From an uncultured Flavobacteriaceae bacterium (GTDB taxonomy: Bacteria; Bacteroidota; Bacteroidia; Flavobacteriales; Flavobacteriaceae): a stretch of 64,000 nucleotides of DNA. The notes under the pieces were generated by a model. The model worked only from the letters and a program-made list of their open reading frames with translations. It had not been told where the DNA came from and made no database searches. The DNA lies in assembly GCA_947488435.1 (NCBI GenBank), contig CANKZG010000007.1, positions 16,749 through 80,748 on the forward strand, in the 5' to 3' direction. The number at the start of each line of letters is the position of its first letter. The stretch's first letter is position 1. Of the stretch, positions 1 to 7,096 are shown piece by piece. A program made the translations under genes and the position numbers.

Positions 1-53
1 CTTTTTTTCATTATTTCAAATACTGGAAAAAAAATTCTTTTCCTCTTTTTTCG

Positions 54-127
54 AGCCGATGGAGGGACTCGAACCCACGACCTGCTGATTACAAATCAGC
101 TGCTCTAGCCAGCTGAGCTACATCGGC
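54..127 (-). tRNA. tRNA-Thr (anticodon TGT)
   Basis: Read on the minus strand, the sequence folds as a complete cloverleaf. It has a 7-bp acceptor stem (GCCGATG with CATCGGC), a D arm with AGCTGG, an anticodon stem GCTGA/TCAGC closing the loop TTTGTAA, and a T arm with GGTTCGAGTCC. The anticodon TGT reads ACA, so the tRNA carries threonine. The 3' CCA is not encoded. It lies downstream of rpsU-xerC-hpf, where Bacteroidetes commonly carry a tRNA cluster followed by tuf. That cluster would lie beyond the left edge. Confidence 0.96.
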
Positions 128-147
128 TTTTTTAGCTCTTTTTGAGC

Positions 148-176
148 ATAAAAAAGTCCGCTATTTCTAACGGACT
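148..176 (-). terminator. Rho-independent terminator after hpf
   Basis: On the minus strand AGTCCGTTA, a GAAA tetraloop and TAGCGGACT form a 9-bp stem with one G-T pair, followed by five or more T. It lies between hpf and the tRNA gene, so it probably ends the xerC-hpf transcript before the tRNA unit. Confidence 0.8.
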
Positions 177-228
177 GCAAATGTATATATTTATTCCTTT
201 AATCAAAACAATTTTTGAAAAATTTTAA

Positions 229-531
229 TCAAGCGTAAAGTCTTAATTTTTCTTTCCTTTTAACTAAGCTCCTTTCTAAAGAATTACAAGCGGTATCTAC
301 AGCCTCTTCAAATGATTTACATTGTTTTTTGACAATGAATTTATCTTTAGGGACTTGCAATTTAATCTCAACAATTTTATTTTTTTTTGAACTTGTATTC
401 TCTACTTTAAGATAAACGTCGGTACTAATAACGCTATCGTAAAAAAGTTCTAGTTTATTTATCCTAGCTTTTACAAAATTTAAAAGCTTACCATCTGCTG
501 TAAAATTTACGGATTGAGCGTTTACTTTCAT
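229..531 (-). CDS. hpf: Ribosome hibernation-promoting factor, short HPF/RaiA type
   Basis: At 100 residues this matches the short form of the HPF/YfiA (RaiA) family. These proteins sit in the tRNA and mRNA channel of the 30S subunit and silence ribosomes in stationary phase. The N-terminus (MKVNAQSVNFTADGKLLNFV) and the lysine-rich C-terminus fit the single beta-alpha-beta-beta-beta-alpha domain. There is no C-terminal dimerisation extension, so 100S dimer formation would need another factor. It follows xerC by about 40 bases on the same strand, an arrangement common in Bacteroidetes (rpsU, xerC, hpf, tRNA, tuf). No Shine-Dalgarno is seen. The family assignment is confident and the physiology is inferred. 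Confidence 0.92.
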   Translation of the reverse strand: MKVNAQSVNFTADGKLLNFVKARINKLELFYDSVISTDVYLKVENTSSKKNKIVEIKLQVPKDKFIVKKQCKSFEEAVDTACNSLERSLVKRKEKLRLYA

Positions 532-572
532 TGGCTACAAATTTTAAAAAATTAATATCAAGAGAATCTTTA

Positions 573-1460
573 CTATTTATTTCTTGGATGTGCATTTTTG
601 TGTACTCTTTTAAGTTCAGCAATACTATTATGCGTATATACTTGTGTTGATGCCAAACTTGCGTGTCCCAACAATTCCTTCACCGAATTTAAATCTGCAC
701 CATTATTTAATAAATGGGTGGCAAAAGTATGTCTAAGAATATGTGGACTCTTTTTAGTTTTGGAAGACACCTTACTAAAATACTGATTTATAATTCTATA
801 AACAAGAGTGGCGTACATTTTATTTCCAGACTTCGAAAGGAACACATATGAAGAATCTCTAATTATTTCAAGTTCGCCTCTCAGCATAAAGTACGCATCA
901 AAAACAGCGATAGTATCTCTTAAAAGGGGCAAAATCCTTTCTTTGTTTCGTTTTCCCAAAACCTTTAAAGTTTGAGCAGTTTTATTTACATCAGAAATTT
1001 GTAGTTGAATTAATTCTGATCTTCGTATTCCAGTAGTATATAATAATTCTATAAGCAGCTTATTGCGAACACCTTCAAAGTCATTTTCAAAAGGGGTTTC
1101 AAAAAGTGCTTTTTCCATTTCTGGTTCAGAAAAAGGAATTTCTATTTTTTTTGCAGTTTTTAAGGCTTTGTGCTTTGCCAGTGGATGAACATCAATGACT
1201 TCAATCTTCAGTAAGAATTTATAGTAAGCTTTTAATGAGGCTATTTTTCTGTTGATAGAACGATTGCTAATCCCTTCATTTACCATATTGACGATCCAAC
1301 TTCGGATACTTCCATAATCAATATGATCTATCTTATCATTATCATAATTTTCCTGACAAAAAGCCTTAAATGCAGCAATATCTCTTTGGTAAGCAATAAC
1401 CGTATGTTGTGAGTAGTTTTTCTCTAAAGCTAAATATGAAATAAAAGCAGCTACCGACAT
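573..1460 (-). CDS. xerC: Tyrosine recombinase XerC/XerD
   Basis: This 295-residue protein has an N-terminal SAM-like core-binding domain (about residues 1-85) and a C-terminal catalytic domain. Catalytic residues visible are Arg in GIRRSEL (near 147), the HILRHTFATH box, His in LLGHAS and the nucleophile Tyr275 in QVYTHNS. Length and motifs match the chromosomal XerC/D recombinases, which resolve chromosome dimers at dif, rather than phage integrases. The position between rpsU and hpf supports the housekeeping role. XerC and XerD cannot be told apart without comparison. No dif site was recognised nearby. Confidence 0.92.
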   Translation of the reverse strand: MSVAAFISYLALEKNYSQHTVIAYQRDIAAFKAFCQENYDNDKIDHIDYGSIRSWIVNMVNEGISNRSINRKIASLKAYYKFLLKIEVIDVHPLAKHKALKTAKKIEIPFSEPEMEKALFETPFENDFEGVRNKLLIELLYTTGIRRSELIQLQISDVNKTAQTLKVLGKRNKERILPLLRDTIAVFDAYFMLRGELEIIRDSSYVFLSKSGNKMYATLVYRIINQYFSKVSSKTKKSPHILRHTFATHLLNNGADLNSVKELLGHASLASTQVYTHNSIAELKRVHKNAHPRNK

Positions 1461-1503
1461 AGTAGTGTAAATGTACTAAAGCTTTTGTTAATTGCGAGAA
1501 AAT

Positions 1504-1541
1504 AAAAAACCCGATCTAATTATCTTAGATCGGGTTTTTTT
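1504..1541 (-). terminator. Bidirectional intrinsic terminator between rpsU and xerC
   Basis: A long perfect stem, with CCCGATCTAA paired to TTAGATCGGG around a 5-base loop, is flanked by six A on one side and seven T on the other. It could stop transcription in either direction. It lies just after the rpsU stop codon, so rpsU is probably mostly a monocistronic message with limited read-through into xerC. Confidence 0.9.
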
Positions 1542-1561
1542 AATTCGTGTATATTAGGCCA

Positions 1562-1756
1562 TTATATTTCTTCTCTATCTCTGAGTCCCTGAATATACTG
1601 TGCCTTTTGAATCTGAGCTCTTCTTTCAACAGAAGGTTTTGTAAATTGCTGACGCTTTCTCAATTGTCGCATGGTTCCTGTTCTATCGAATTTACGCTTA
1701 AAACGTTTTAAAGCTCTATCGATGTTTTCTCCTTCTTTTACTGGTATTATTAACAT
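1562..1756 (-). CDS. rpsU: 30S ribosomal protein bS21
   Basis: This 64-residue, strongly basic protein starts MLIIPVKEGENIDRALKRFK and has the bS21 pattern FDRTGTMRQLRKRQ. In E. coli bS21 sits near the 3' end of 16S rRNA. In Bacteroidetes bS21, with bS6 and bS18, is reported to help hide the anti-Shine-Dalgarno sequence. The gene has an exceptionally strong Shine-Dalgarno (separate entry), unlike its neighbours, which suggests translational autoregulation. It is followed by a strong terminator. Identification is very secure and the regulation is inferred from published work on Flavobacterium. Confidence 0.97.
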   Translation of the reverse strand: MLIIPVKEGENIDRALKRFKRKFDRTGTMRQLRKRQQFTKPSVERRAQIQKAQYIQGLRDREEI

Positions 1757-1764
1757 TGGCTACA

Positions 1765-1776
1765 ACCTCCTTTCTT
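1765..1776 (-). promoter_or_regulatory. Very strong Shine-Dalgarno of rpsU
   Basis: On the minus strand AGAAAGGAGGT stands 8 bases before the rpsU ATG. Its AAAGGAGGT part is a perfect match to the canonical 16S 3' end (ACCUCCUUU), and the leading AG would extend the match if this organism's 16S ends ...UUUCU. Nearly all other genes here lack such a site. The site fixes the start codon and probably senses ribosomes whose anti-Shine-Dalgarno is exposed. Confidence 0.85.
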
Positions 1777-1793
1777 TATGATTTTTAAGACCG

Positions 1794-1801
1794 CAAATAT
1801 A
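1794..1801 (-). promoter_or_regulatory. Candidate -7 promoter element of rpsU
   Basis: TATATTTG on the minus strand matches the flavobacterial -7 consensus TAnnTTTG. It would give a leader of about 35 bases that just contains the strong Shine-Dalgarno. No clear TTG -33 element is seen at the usual distance, so the call is tentative. Confidence 0.5.
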
Positions 1802-1860
1802 TAAACTAATTTATTAATAATTACTATTAAAAAAATAATTAAATAAAAACCTATTTTTCT

Positions 1861-2155
1861 GCAGGCTTATAATCTTTTTTATCGATAACCATTTTGGCAA
1901 ATTGAAAACAATTTTCGCCAAAACCCCATCACAATCTATTTCGCCGCAGGCTTGTAATCTTTTTTATCGATAACCATTTTGGCAAATTGAAAACAATTTT
2001 CGCCAAAACCCCATCACAATCTATTTCGCCGCAGGCTTGTAATCTTTTTTATCGATAACCATTTTGGCAAATTGAAAACAATTTTCGCCAAAATCCCATC
2101 GCAATCTATTTCGCCGCAGGCTTGTAATCTTTTTTATCAATAACCATTTTGGCGA
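1861..2155. repeat. Tandem 85-bp repeat array derived from the 3' end of the acyl-CoA dehydrogenase gene
   Basis: Three full 85-bp units (beginning at 1861, 1946 and 2031) run into a fourth partial copy, which is the true end of the neighbouring coding region. On the minus strand each unit carries the last codons of that gene (MVIDKKDYKPAAK and stop), then about 27 bases, then an imperfect hairpin. The hairpins lie near 1892-1923, 1977-2008 and 2062-2093, with TTTTGGC and AAATTG arms pairing around a short loop. Internal copies are nearly identical. The copy furthest from the gene differs most and ends in codons for PAEK. This array fills the otherwise gene-free 1757-2105 interval, apart from the rpsU leader. 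Confidence 0.93.
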
Positions 2156-3275
2156 TAATCTCTTTTAAGATTTCAGAAGTGCCGCCACCTATAGGTCCTA
2201 ATCGACTATCACGTAATAGTCTTGCCATCGGATAATCTTCAATATACCCATAACCTCCTAGTAATTGCAAACACTCATATACCACTTCATCTGCCATTTT
2301 GGTAGATTTTAATTTGGATATGGTCGCCTCTTTAACCACATACTCTCCCAAATCTAATCTGTTCGCTACCGAGTAATTATAGGTTCTACAAATTTCAATA
2401 TCCGCATATAAATCAGCTACGCGATGACGTAATGCTTGAAATTGATTGATTTTCTTACCAAAAGCTTCGCGTTCAGACATGTACTGTATTGCATAATCTA
2501 ACGCATATTCTGCTCTGCCATGAGCATTAATTGCCATAACCAAGCGCTCTAGTGCGAAAGCCTCCATAATATACGAAAAACCTTTACCTTCTTCTCCCAA
2601 TAAATTTGAGGCGGGAACAATTACATTATCATACGCCAATTCTGCCGTATCAGATGCTCTCCAACCTAATTTATTAAGTTTATTGGCAGACACCCCTTCG
2701 CTATTTCTATCAACTACAAAAATGCTAATACCCTTATTACCTGCAGCTACATCAGTTTTGGCTGCAACTACCATATAATCACAGTATACACCATTCGTTA
2801 TAAAAGTCTTCGAACCGTTTAGCACATAAGAATCTCCATTCTTAACAGCAGTGGTTCGCATTCCTGCCACATCACTTCCTCCAAAAGGTTCTGAAACACA
2901 CAAACAACCTATTTTATCTCCATTTACACTTGGGGTAAGATATTTTTTCCTTAGCTCCTCATGAGCTCTCTTATTTAAGTGAGTCATTGCTAAGTATGCA
3001 TGCGCCCATATGGCAGCTGCAAATCCCCCTGAATTTATTTTTTGAAGTTCTTCAAGTAAAATAACGGTATAGAAAAGATCCAGACCCAAACCTTCATCTG
3101 CTTCTGAAGTAGCCAAACCAAAATACCCCATATCACCAAACTTTTTCCAAATAAAACGTTCTATGGTGCCTGTTTCTTCCCATTTATCGATATGAGGAAC
3201 AACTTCTTTTTTTAAAAATTCTTTGAGACTCTCTCTAAATAATTGATGTTCTTCGGTGAAGTACACGCTTTTCAT
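2106..3275 (-). CDS. Acyl-CoA dehydrogenase (isovaleryl/long-chain type)
   Basis: This 389-residue protein spans the complete acyl-CoA dehydrogenase fold. It has an N-terminal helical domain, a middle beta domain with CLCVSEPFGGSDVAG (about 125-138) and TFITNG (157-162), and a C-terminal helical domain with REAFGKKI, LQLLGGYGY and the FAD/CoA-binding RLLRDSRLGPIGGGTSE. The usual catalytic Glu of medium-chain enzymes (in YEGT) is replaced by Gly. Glu243 in ALERLVMA sits where isovaleryl-CoA and long-chain dehydrogenases keep their catalytic base. It probably oxidises a branched or long-chain acyl-CoA with electron transfer to ETF. The substrate is unknown. Its 3' end is duplicated downstream (see repeat). 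Confidence 0.93.
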   Translation of the reverse strand: MKSVYFTEEHQLFRESLKEFLKKEVVPHIDKWEETGTIERFIWKKFGDMGYFGLATSEADEGLGLDLFYTVILLEELQKINSGGFAAAIWAHAYLAMTHLNKRAHEELRKKYLTPSVNGDKIGCLCVSEPFGGSDVAGMRTTAVKNGDSYVLNGSKTFITNGVYCDYMVVAAKTDVAAGNKGISIFVVDRNSEGVSANKLNKLGWRASDTAELAYDNVIVPASNLLGEEGKGFSYIMEAFALERLVMAINAHGRAEYALDYAIQYMSEREAFGKKINQFQALRHRVADLYADIEICRTYNYSVANRLDLGEYVVKEATISKLKSTKMADEVVYECLQLLGGYGYIEDYPMARLLRDSRLGPIGGGTSEILKEIIAKMVIDKKDYKPAAK

Positions 3276-3282
3276 AATCAGA

Positions 3283-4152
3283 TTACTTTTTGAACAAATA
3301 TAGAGCTATTCTATCAATCTTTTCAGCTGGAAATCCTGGAATATTTTTTAATTCAGCAATAGAATCAAAACCTCTTTTAGCATCTCTGTATCCCACTATC
3401 TCATCTGCTAGTTTAAAATTGATATATACCAATTGCGACAGTTCAGTTGCTGAAGCAGTATTTATATTAATTTTTTGAATACTTGGTCTTTTAATAATCC
3501 GAAACCTTTCAAGAATTCGATCAACAACTACCCCATCTAATCCATATACATCTTTTAATTGATCTTCGGAGAGAAAACCGCCTAAGCTTTTTCTAAATCG
3601 TACGATCCGGGAGCCCAATTTATCTCCAACACCGTAAATTTTTGTTAGCTCTTCCGTTGTAGCGGTGTTCAAATCTTTCTTTTCTACAAATTGCATCAAA
3701 TCCCGTGAAGTGCTTTGATCCTTGGAATGTACCTTTTTCGAGCGCTGCGTCCATTCTGGAAATTTAAAATAAGGAGTGCTTTTAATCAATACACTATCCG
3801 AAATTCCAGTAACTTCCTGAAACTCCAAAGCCGTATTTACATATTTTCCTGACGCTCGATAGGTATTTAAACGCTCTAATTCTTCTGCGTTGATTCCTAA
3901 AACATATCCCTTATAGTCAGTAATAAAATTAGGATTAAAAGGAAATAAGCGAATGGTATCCTGTGACCGTTTTACATGCTCTAGGCTATCCATTTTTTTT
4001 TGCCAATCCGGCTCAGAAAAAATAATTGAGGTATCCGTATTAAAAGGATAATATTTCAGATAAAAATAACTTCCCTGAAGAAGGAAAATAATAACTAATA
4101 AAAAGAAAATCCCACTTCGCTCTTGTTTTGAAAGTTTGAAGTGGGATCTCAT
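3283..4152 (-). CDS. Membrane-anchored helix-hairpin-helix protein (ComEA-like)
   Basis: This 289-residue protein has one N-terminal membrane segment (about residues 14-32), then an extracytoplasmic region with repeated helix-hairpin-helix units. The clearest are KDLNTATTEELTKIYGVGDKLGSRI (about 158-182) and INTASATELSQL with a second hairpin near the C-terminus. The HhH motif binds DNA non-specifically in ComEA, the periplasmic DNA receptor of natural transformation. This larger Bacteroidetes version has not been tied firmly to competence. It ends just before the acyl-CoA dehydrogenase start and follows the symporter. A role in DNA uptake is possible but unproven. Confidence 0.8.
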   Translation of the reverse strand: MRSHFKLSKQERSGIFFLLVIIFLLQGSYFYLKYYPFNTDTSIIFSEPDWQKKMDSLEHVKRSQDTIRLFPFNPNFITDYKGYVLGINAEELERLNTYRASGKYVNTALEFQEVTGISDSVLIKSTPYFKFPEWTQRSKKVHSKDQSTSRDLMQFVEKKDLNTATTEELTKIYGVGDKLGSRIVRFRKSLGGFLSEDQLKDVYGLDGVVVDRILERFRIIKRPSIQKININTASATELSQLVYINFKLADEIVGYRDAKRGFDSIAELKNIPGFPAEKIDRIALYLFKK

Positions 4153-4168
4153 TTATTTGTTAAATACC

Positions 4169-5761
4169 TTATTTATTTGCCTTAATCGCATCTAAATATC
4201 GTTGCAGCTCTCTTTTAACTACTGGAAATAGGAAGAAGAGACCGATCATATTTGGAAAAACCATCGCAAATATCATCGCATCTGAAAATGCCCAAATAGA
4301 ACTCATACTAGCAGCTGCTCCAATAATTACAAACGTCAAGAAAAGTAATTTATAAACCATATCAGCTGTCTTACCTCTACCAAATAAATATTTCCAAGAT
4401 TGTAATCCATAATACGACCATGAGATCATTGTAGATACCGCAAACAATACTACTGCGATAGTTAAGAATACATTAGAAAATGGAATATACTGAGCAAAAG
4501 CTTTAGAAGTTATACCAGCACCCTCATAGGATATACCGTCGATAAGCACTGCTCCAGAACCATCACCTCCATATTCGAATGCACCACCGAAATTAAAAAT
4601 AATAATAACTAGTGCTGTCATTGTACAGATGACTACGGTATCGATAAAAGGTTCTAACAATGCCACCAGACCCTCAGAGGCAGAATACTTTGTTTTTACT
4701 GCAGAATGCGCAATAGATGCCGAACCGGCTCCTGCTTCATTAGAAAAAGCAGCTCTTTTAAACCCAACAAGCAATACTCCAATAAAACCTCCAACTCCTA
4801 TCGCTGTAGGGTTAAACGCCTCTGTTACAATTAGCGAAAAAGCATCATCAATGAAAGAAAAGTTACTGAATATAATATAAAGACAAGCTACCAAGTATAA
4901 AAGTGCCATAAAAGGAACTACTTTTTCGGTTACCGAAGCAATTCTTTTAATGCCACCTATAATAATAATACCTACTAATATGGCTAAGACTACCCCTATC
5001 CAAAATCCTGCTCCAGTACTCTCTAACCCCATTAGATCCTTTAAAACAATAGTTGCCTGATTGGATTGAGCAGCATTACCTCCACCAAAAGAACCTCCAA
5101 TACAGAAAATAGCAAAAAATACAGCAGCTACCTTACCTAAAACAGTAAAACCTTTTGCTTTAAGTCCTTTACTAATATAATACATTGGACCTCCATAAAC
5201 CGTTCCGTCTTCTCCTACATCTCTATACTGTACTCCTAAAGTACATTCTACAAACTTAGATGACATTCCCAAAAGACCACAAATAATCATCCAAAAAGTG
5301 GCTCCAGGTCCACCCAATGCAATGGCTAATGCAACCCCGGCGATATTTCCATTTCCTACGGTTCCTGAAACAGCAGTTGCAAGTGCTTGAAAATGCGTCA
5401 CCTCACCTTCCTTACTTTCGTCACGGATGGTATCAACAATATCTCCATCAACCGCCAGGCTTGTATCGCCTGCGGTGTGTCCACCTTCTAATTCATCGTA
5501 TTTACCTCTAACCACATTAATTGCTGTGGGAAATCTTCGGATATTTATAAATCCAAAATAAATAGTGAAGAAAAGTGCGCTTCCCACTAATAGTACAAGT
5601 ACAAAAGGAACTCCATCCATTACTTCAAAGAAGATAATTTTTGAAACTCTATCGGAAAAGGGTTTAAATCCTTCATCTATGCGTTGATCTAAACCTTTTT
5701 CTTGTGCCATCCCTATAAGTGGAAGGAAGAGCATAACAATGCTAAGAAGTCTGTACTTCAT
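4169..5761 (-). CDS. Alanine/glycine:cation symporter (AGCS family)
   Basis: This 530-residue polytopic membrane protein has the AGCS (sodium:alanine symporter) signatures. These include VSGTVGNGNIAGVALAIALGGPGA (about residues 130-153), GGPMYYISKGL, and the NEAGAGSASIAHSA motif in the middle. About ten or eleven hydrophobic segments are visible, and the N-terminus looks like a cleaved or uncleaved signal segment (LLSIVMLFLPLIGMAQ). Family members import alanine or glycine together with Na+. Here the protein lies between a K+ channel gene and the HhH protein without evident pathway context. The family is secure and the substrate is inferred. Confidence 0.93.
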   Translation of the reverse strand: MKYRLLSIVMLFLPLIGMAQEKGLDQRIDEGFKPFSDRVSKIIFFEVMDGVPFVLVLLVGSALFFTIYFGFINIRRFPTAINVVRGKYDELEGGHTAGDTSLAVDGDIVDTIRDESKEGEVTHFQALATAVSGTVGNGNIAGVALAIALGGPGATFWMIICGLLGMSSKFVECTLGVQYRDVGEDGTVYGGPMYYISKGLKAKGFTVLGKVAAVFFAIFCIGGSFGGGNAAQSNQATIVLKDLMGLESTGAGFWIGVVLAILVGIIIIGGIKRIASVTEKVVPFMALLYLVACLYIIFSNFSFIDDAFSLIVTEAFNPTAIGVGGFIGVLLVGFKRAAFSNEAGAGSASIAHSAVKTKYSASEGLVALLEPFIDTVVICTMTALVIIIFNFGGAFEYGGDGSGAVLIDGISYEGAGITSKAFAQYIPFSNVFLTIAVVLFAVSTMISWSYYGLQSWKYLFGRGKTADMVYKLLFLTFVIIGAAASMSSIWAFSDAMIFAMVFPNMIGLFFLFPVVKRELQRYLDAIKANK

Positions 5762-5849
5762 AATATTTTTTTTGATTTTTAATAATTAGTCAGGATGACA
5801 ATATCTAAAAAATATTCAATTCAATCAAATTAATACTCCTTAAATGCTA

Positions 5850-6857
5850 TCACGCTATATGAAACATTTCATTAAGCTTATTGATTTGTTCTGGTCTACC
5901 TAATACAATTACCTTGCTTTTGGGCACTAATTTTAGATCAGCATCTGGGTTTATGATATAATTACCATTGGGTTCTATATATCCTATTATAGTACATCCT
6001 GTTTTCTTTCTAAGATCTAAATCTATAAGTGTATTGTACTCAACCTTACCTTTAAATTCTTCAATTGGAATCTCCTCAAGATTCGTGGTATGTTCACCTT
6101 CCGTTGAAAGTTTATCCATAAAGGTTATTAAATCTGGAATAACAACAAGAGAAGCCATATGATCTCCACCTATTTTATCTGGCATGATTACCTTATTTGC
6201 TCCCCCTAATTCCAGTTTCTTTTGAGAGGTAACTAAAGACGCTCTACTGATAATAAATAACTCTTTCTTTAGCTGTCGAGCCGATAATACCACAAAAAGG
6301 TTAGCTGCATCATCTGGCATCGCAGCAATTAAATATTGAGCCTTAGCAATTCCAGCTTGTTTTAGCACCTCATCATCACTTGCGTCGCCTTCCACAAACA
6401 GGATTTCATTTTCATATTTTTCTACAACTACTTTATCCTTTTCTATTACCACAAAAGGTTTTTTATATGCAAGCAAACGTTCCGCCGCCTGCATACCATT
6501 GCGTCCATATCCGCAGATAATTACATGTTTCGATAAATTGTTAACCTTACTTTTCACTTTTTTCTTTTTTAGGATTTGGTGAGAATTTCTACTTAAAATA
6601 TATTCGGTAACAACCGAAACAGCAAAGGCAAATATGAAAATGCTAGTTATAATTAAAAATACAGTAAATAATTTTGCATCCGCACCCATAGGTCCTACTT
6701 CCGAAAAACCCACTGTAGTCACCGTTATAACAGTCATATAGAATGCATCTAGCCAAGAAAAATTTGAGATATACCGATAGCCCAGAACTCCTAGCAATAA
6801 CACAACACCTATTAAAATAAAAGCACGATGTATTCTAGAGCGGAAGAGTTTGTTCAT
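5850..6857 (-). CDS. Two-TM potassium channel with cytoplasmic RCK (TrkA-N/TrkA-C) domains
   Basis: The 335-residue architecture is MthK-like. TM1 covers about 12-29, then a pore helix and filter TVTTVGFSEVGP (44-56), then TM2 about 62-85. The first RCK domain begins VIICGYGRNG (about 112-121) with a Rossmann nucleotide/ligand site, and a TrkA-C-like domain covers roughly 250-335. The filter reads T48-V-G-F-S-E rather than the usual TVGYGD or TVGFGE, so its second glycine is serine. The start codon lies only 2 bases after the stop codon of nothing on this strand; the downstream PspC gene begins elsewhere and is transcribed next. It is likely a ligand-gated K+ channel, with ion selectivity uncertain because of the serine. 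Confidence 0.88.
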   Translation of the reverse strand: MNKLFRSRIHRAFILIGVVLLLGVLGYRYISNFSWLDAFYMTVITVTTVGFSEVGPMGADAKLFTVFLIITSIFIFAFAVSVVTEYILSRNSHQILKKKKVKSKVNNLSKHVIICGYGRNGMQAAERLLAYKKPFVVIEKDKVVVEKYENEILFVEGDASDDEVLKQAGIAKAQYLIAAMPDDAANLFVVLSARQLKKELFIISRASLVTSQKKLELGGANKVIMPDKIGGDHMASLVVIPDLITFMDKLSTEGEHTTNLEEIPIEEFKGKVEYNTLIDLDLRKKTGCTIIGYIEPNGNYIINPDADLKLVPKSKVIVLGRPEQINKLNEMFHIA

Positions 6858-6859
6858 AG

Positions 6860-7087
6860 TTATAGGTCAAATACAGAGGTGCGTTTGGTATAGATAAGGT
6901 CTTTTATGCGCAACCAAAAAGCTAAAAAGAGGTAAAGTGCAAATCCAAAACCAAGGGTTACAAAAGTAAGATATATGAAAGAAGTCCGCACTACATGCGC
7001 ACGAATCCCAAGACGTTCGGCAATACGTCTACATACTTCGAATCCTCTTTTTTGAAAGTAGTATAAGCTGCGGTAAAAAATATTCAT
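6860..7087 (-). CDS. PspC-domain small membrane protein
   Basis: This 75-residue protein contains the PspC pattern. An N-terminal FEVCRRIAERLGIRAHVVR segment (about 16-34) precedes a strongly hydrophobic stretch (about 36-62). PspC domains occur in phage-shock regulators and in many short Bacteroidetes membrane proteins of unknown role. The stop codon is only a few bases from the neighbouring channel gene, which reads in the same direction, and the DUF2851 gene lies just upstream, so the three may be co-transcribed. The function is not known beyond a probable membrane-stress link. Confidence 0.8.
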   Translation of the reverse strand: MNIFYRSLYYFQKRGFEVCRRIAERLGIRAHVVRTSFIYLTFVTLGFGFALYLFLAFWLRIKDLIYTKRTSVFDL

Positions 7088-7096
7088 GACCTAAAA

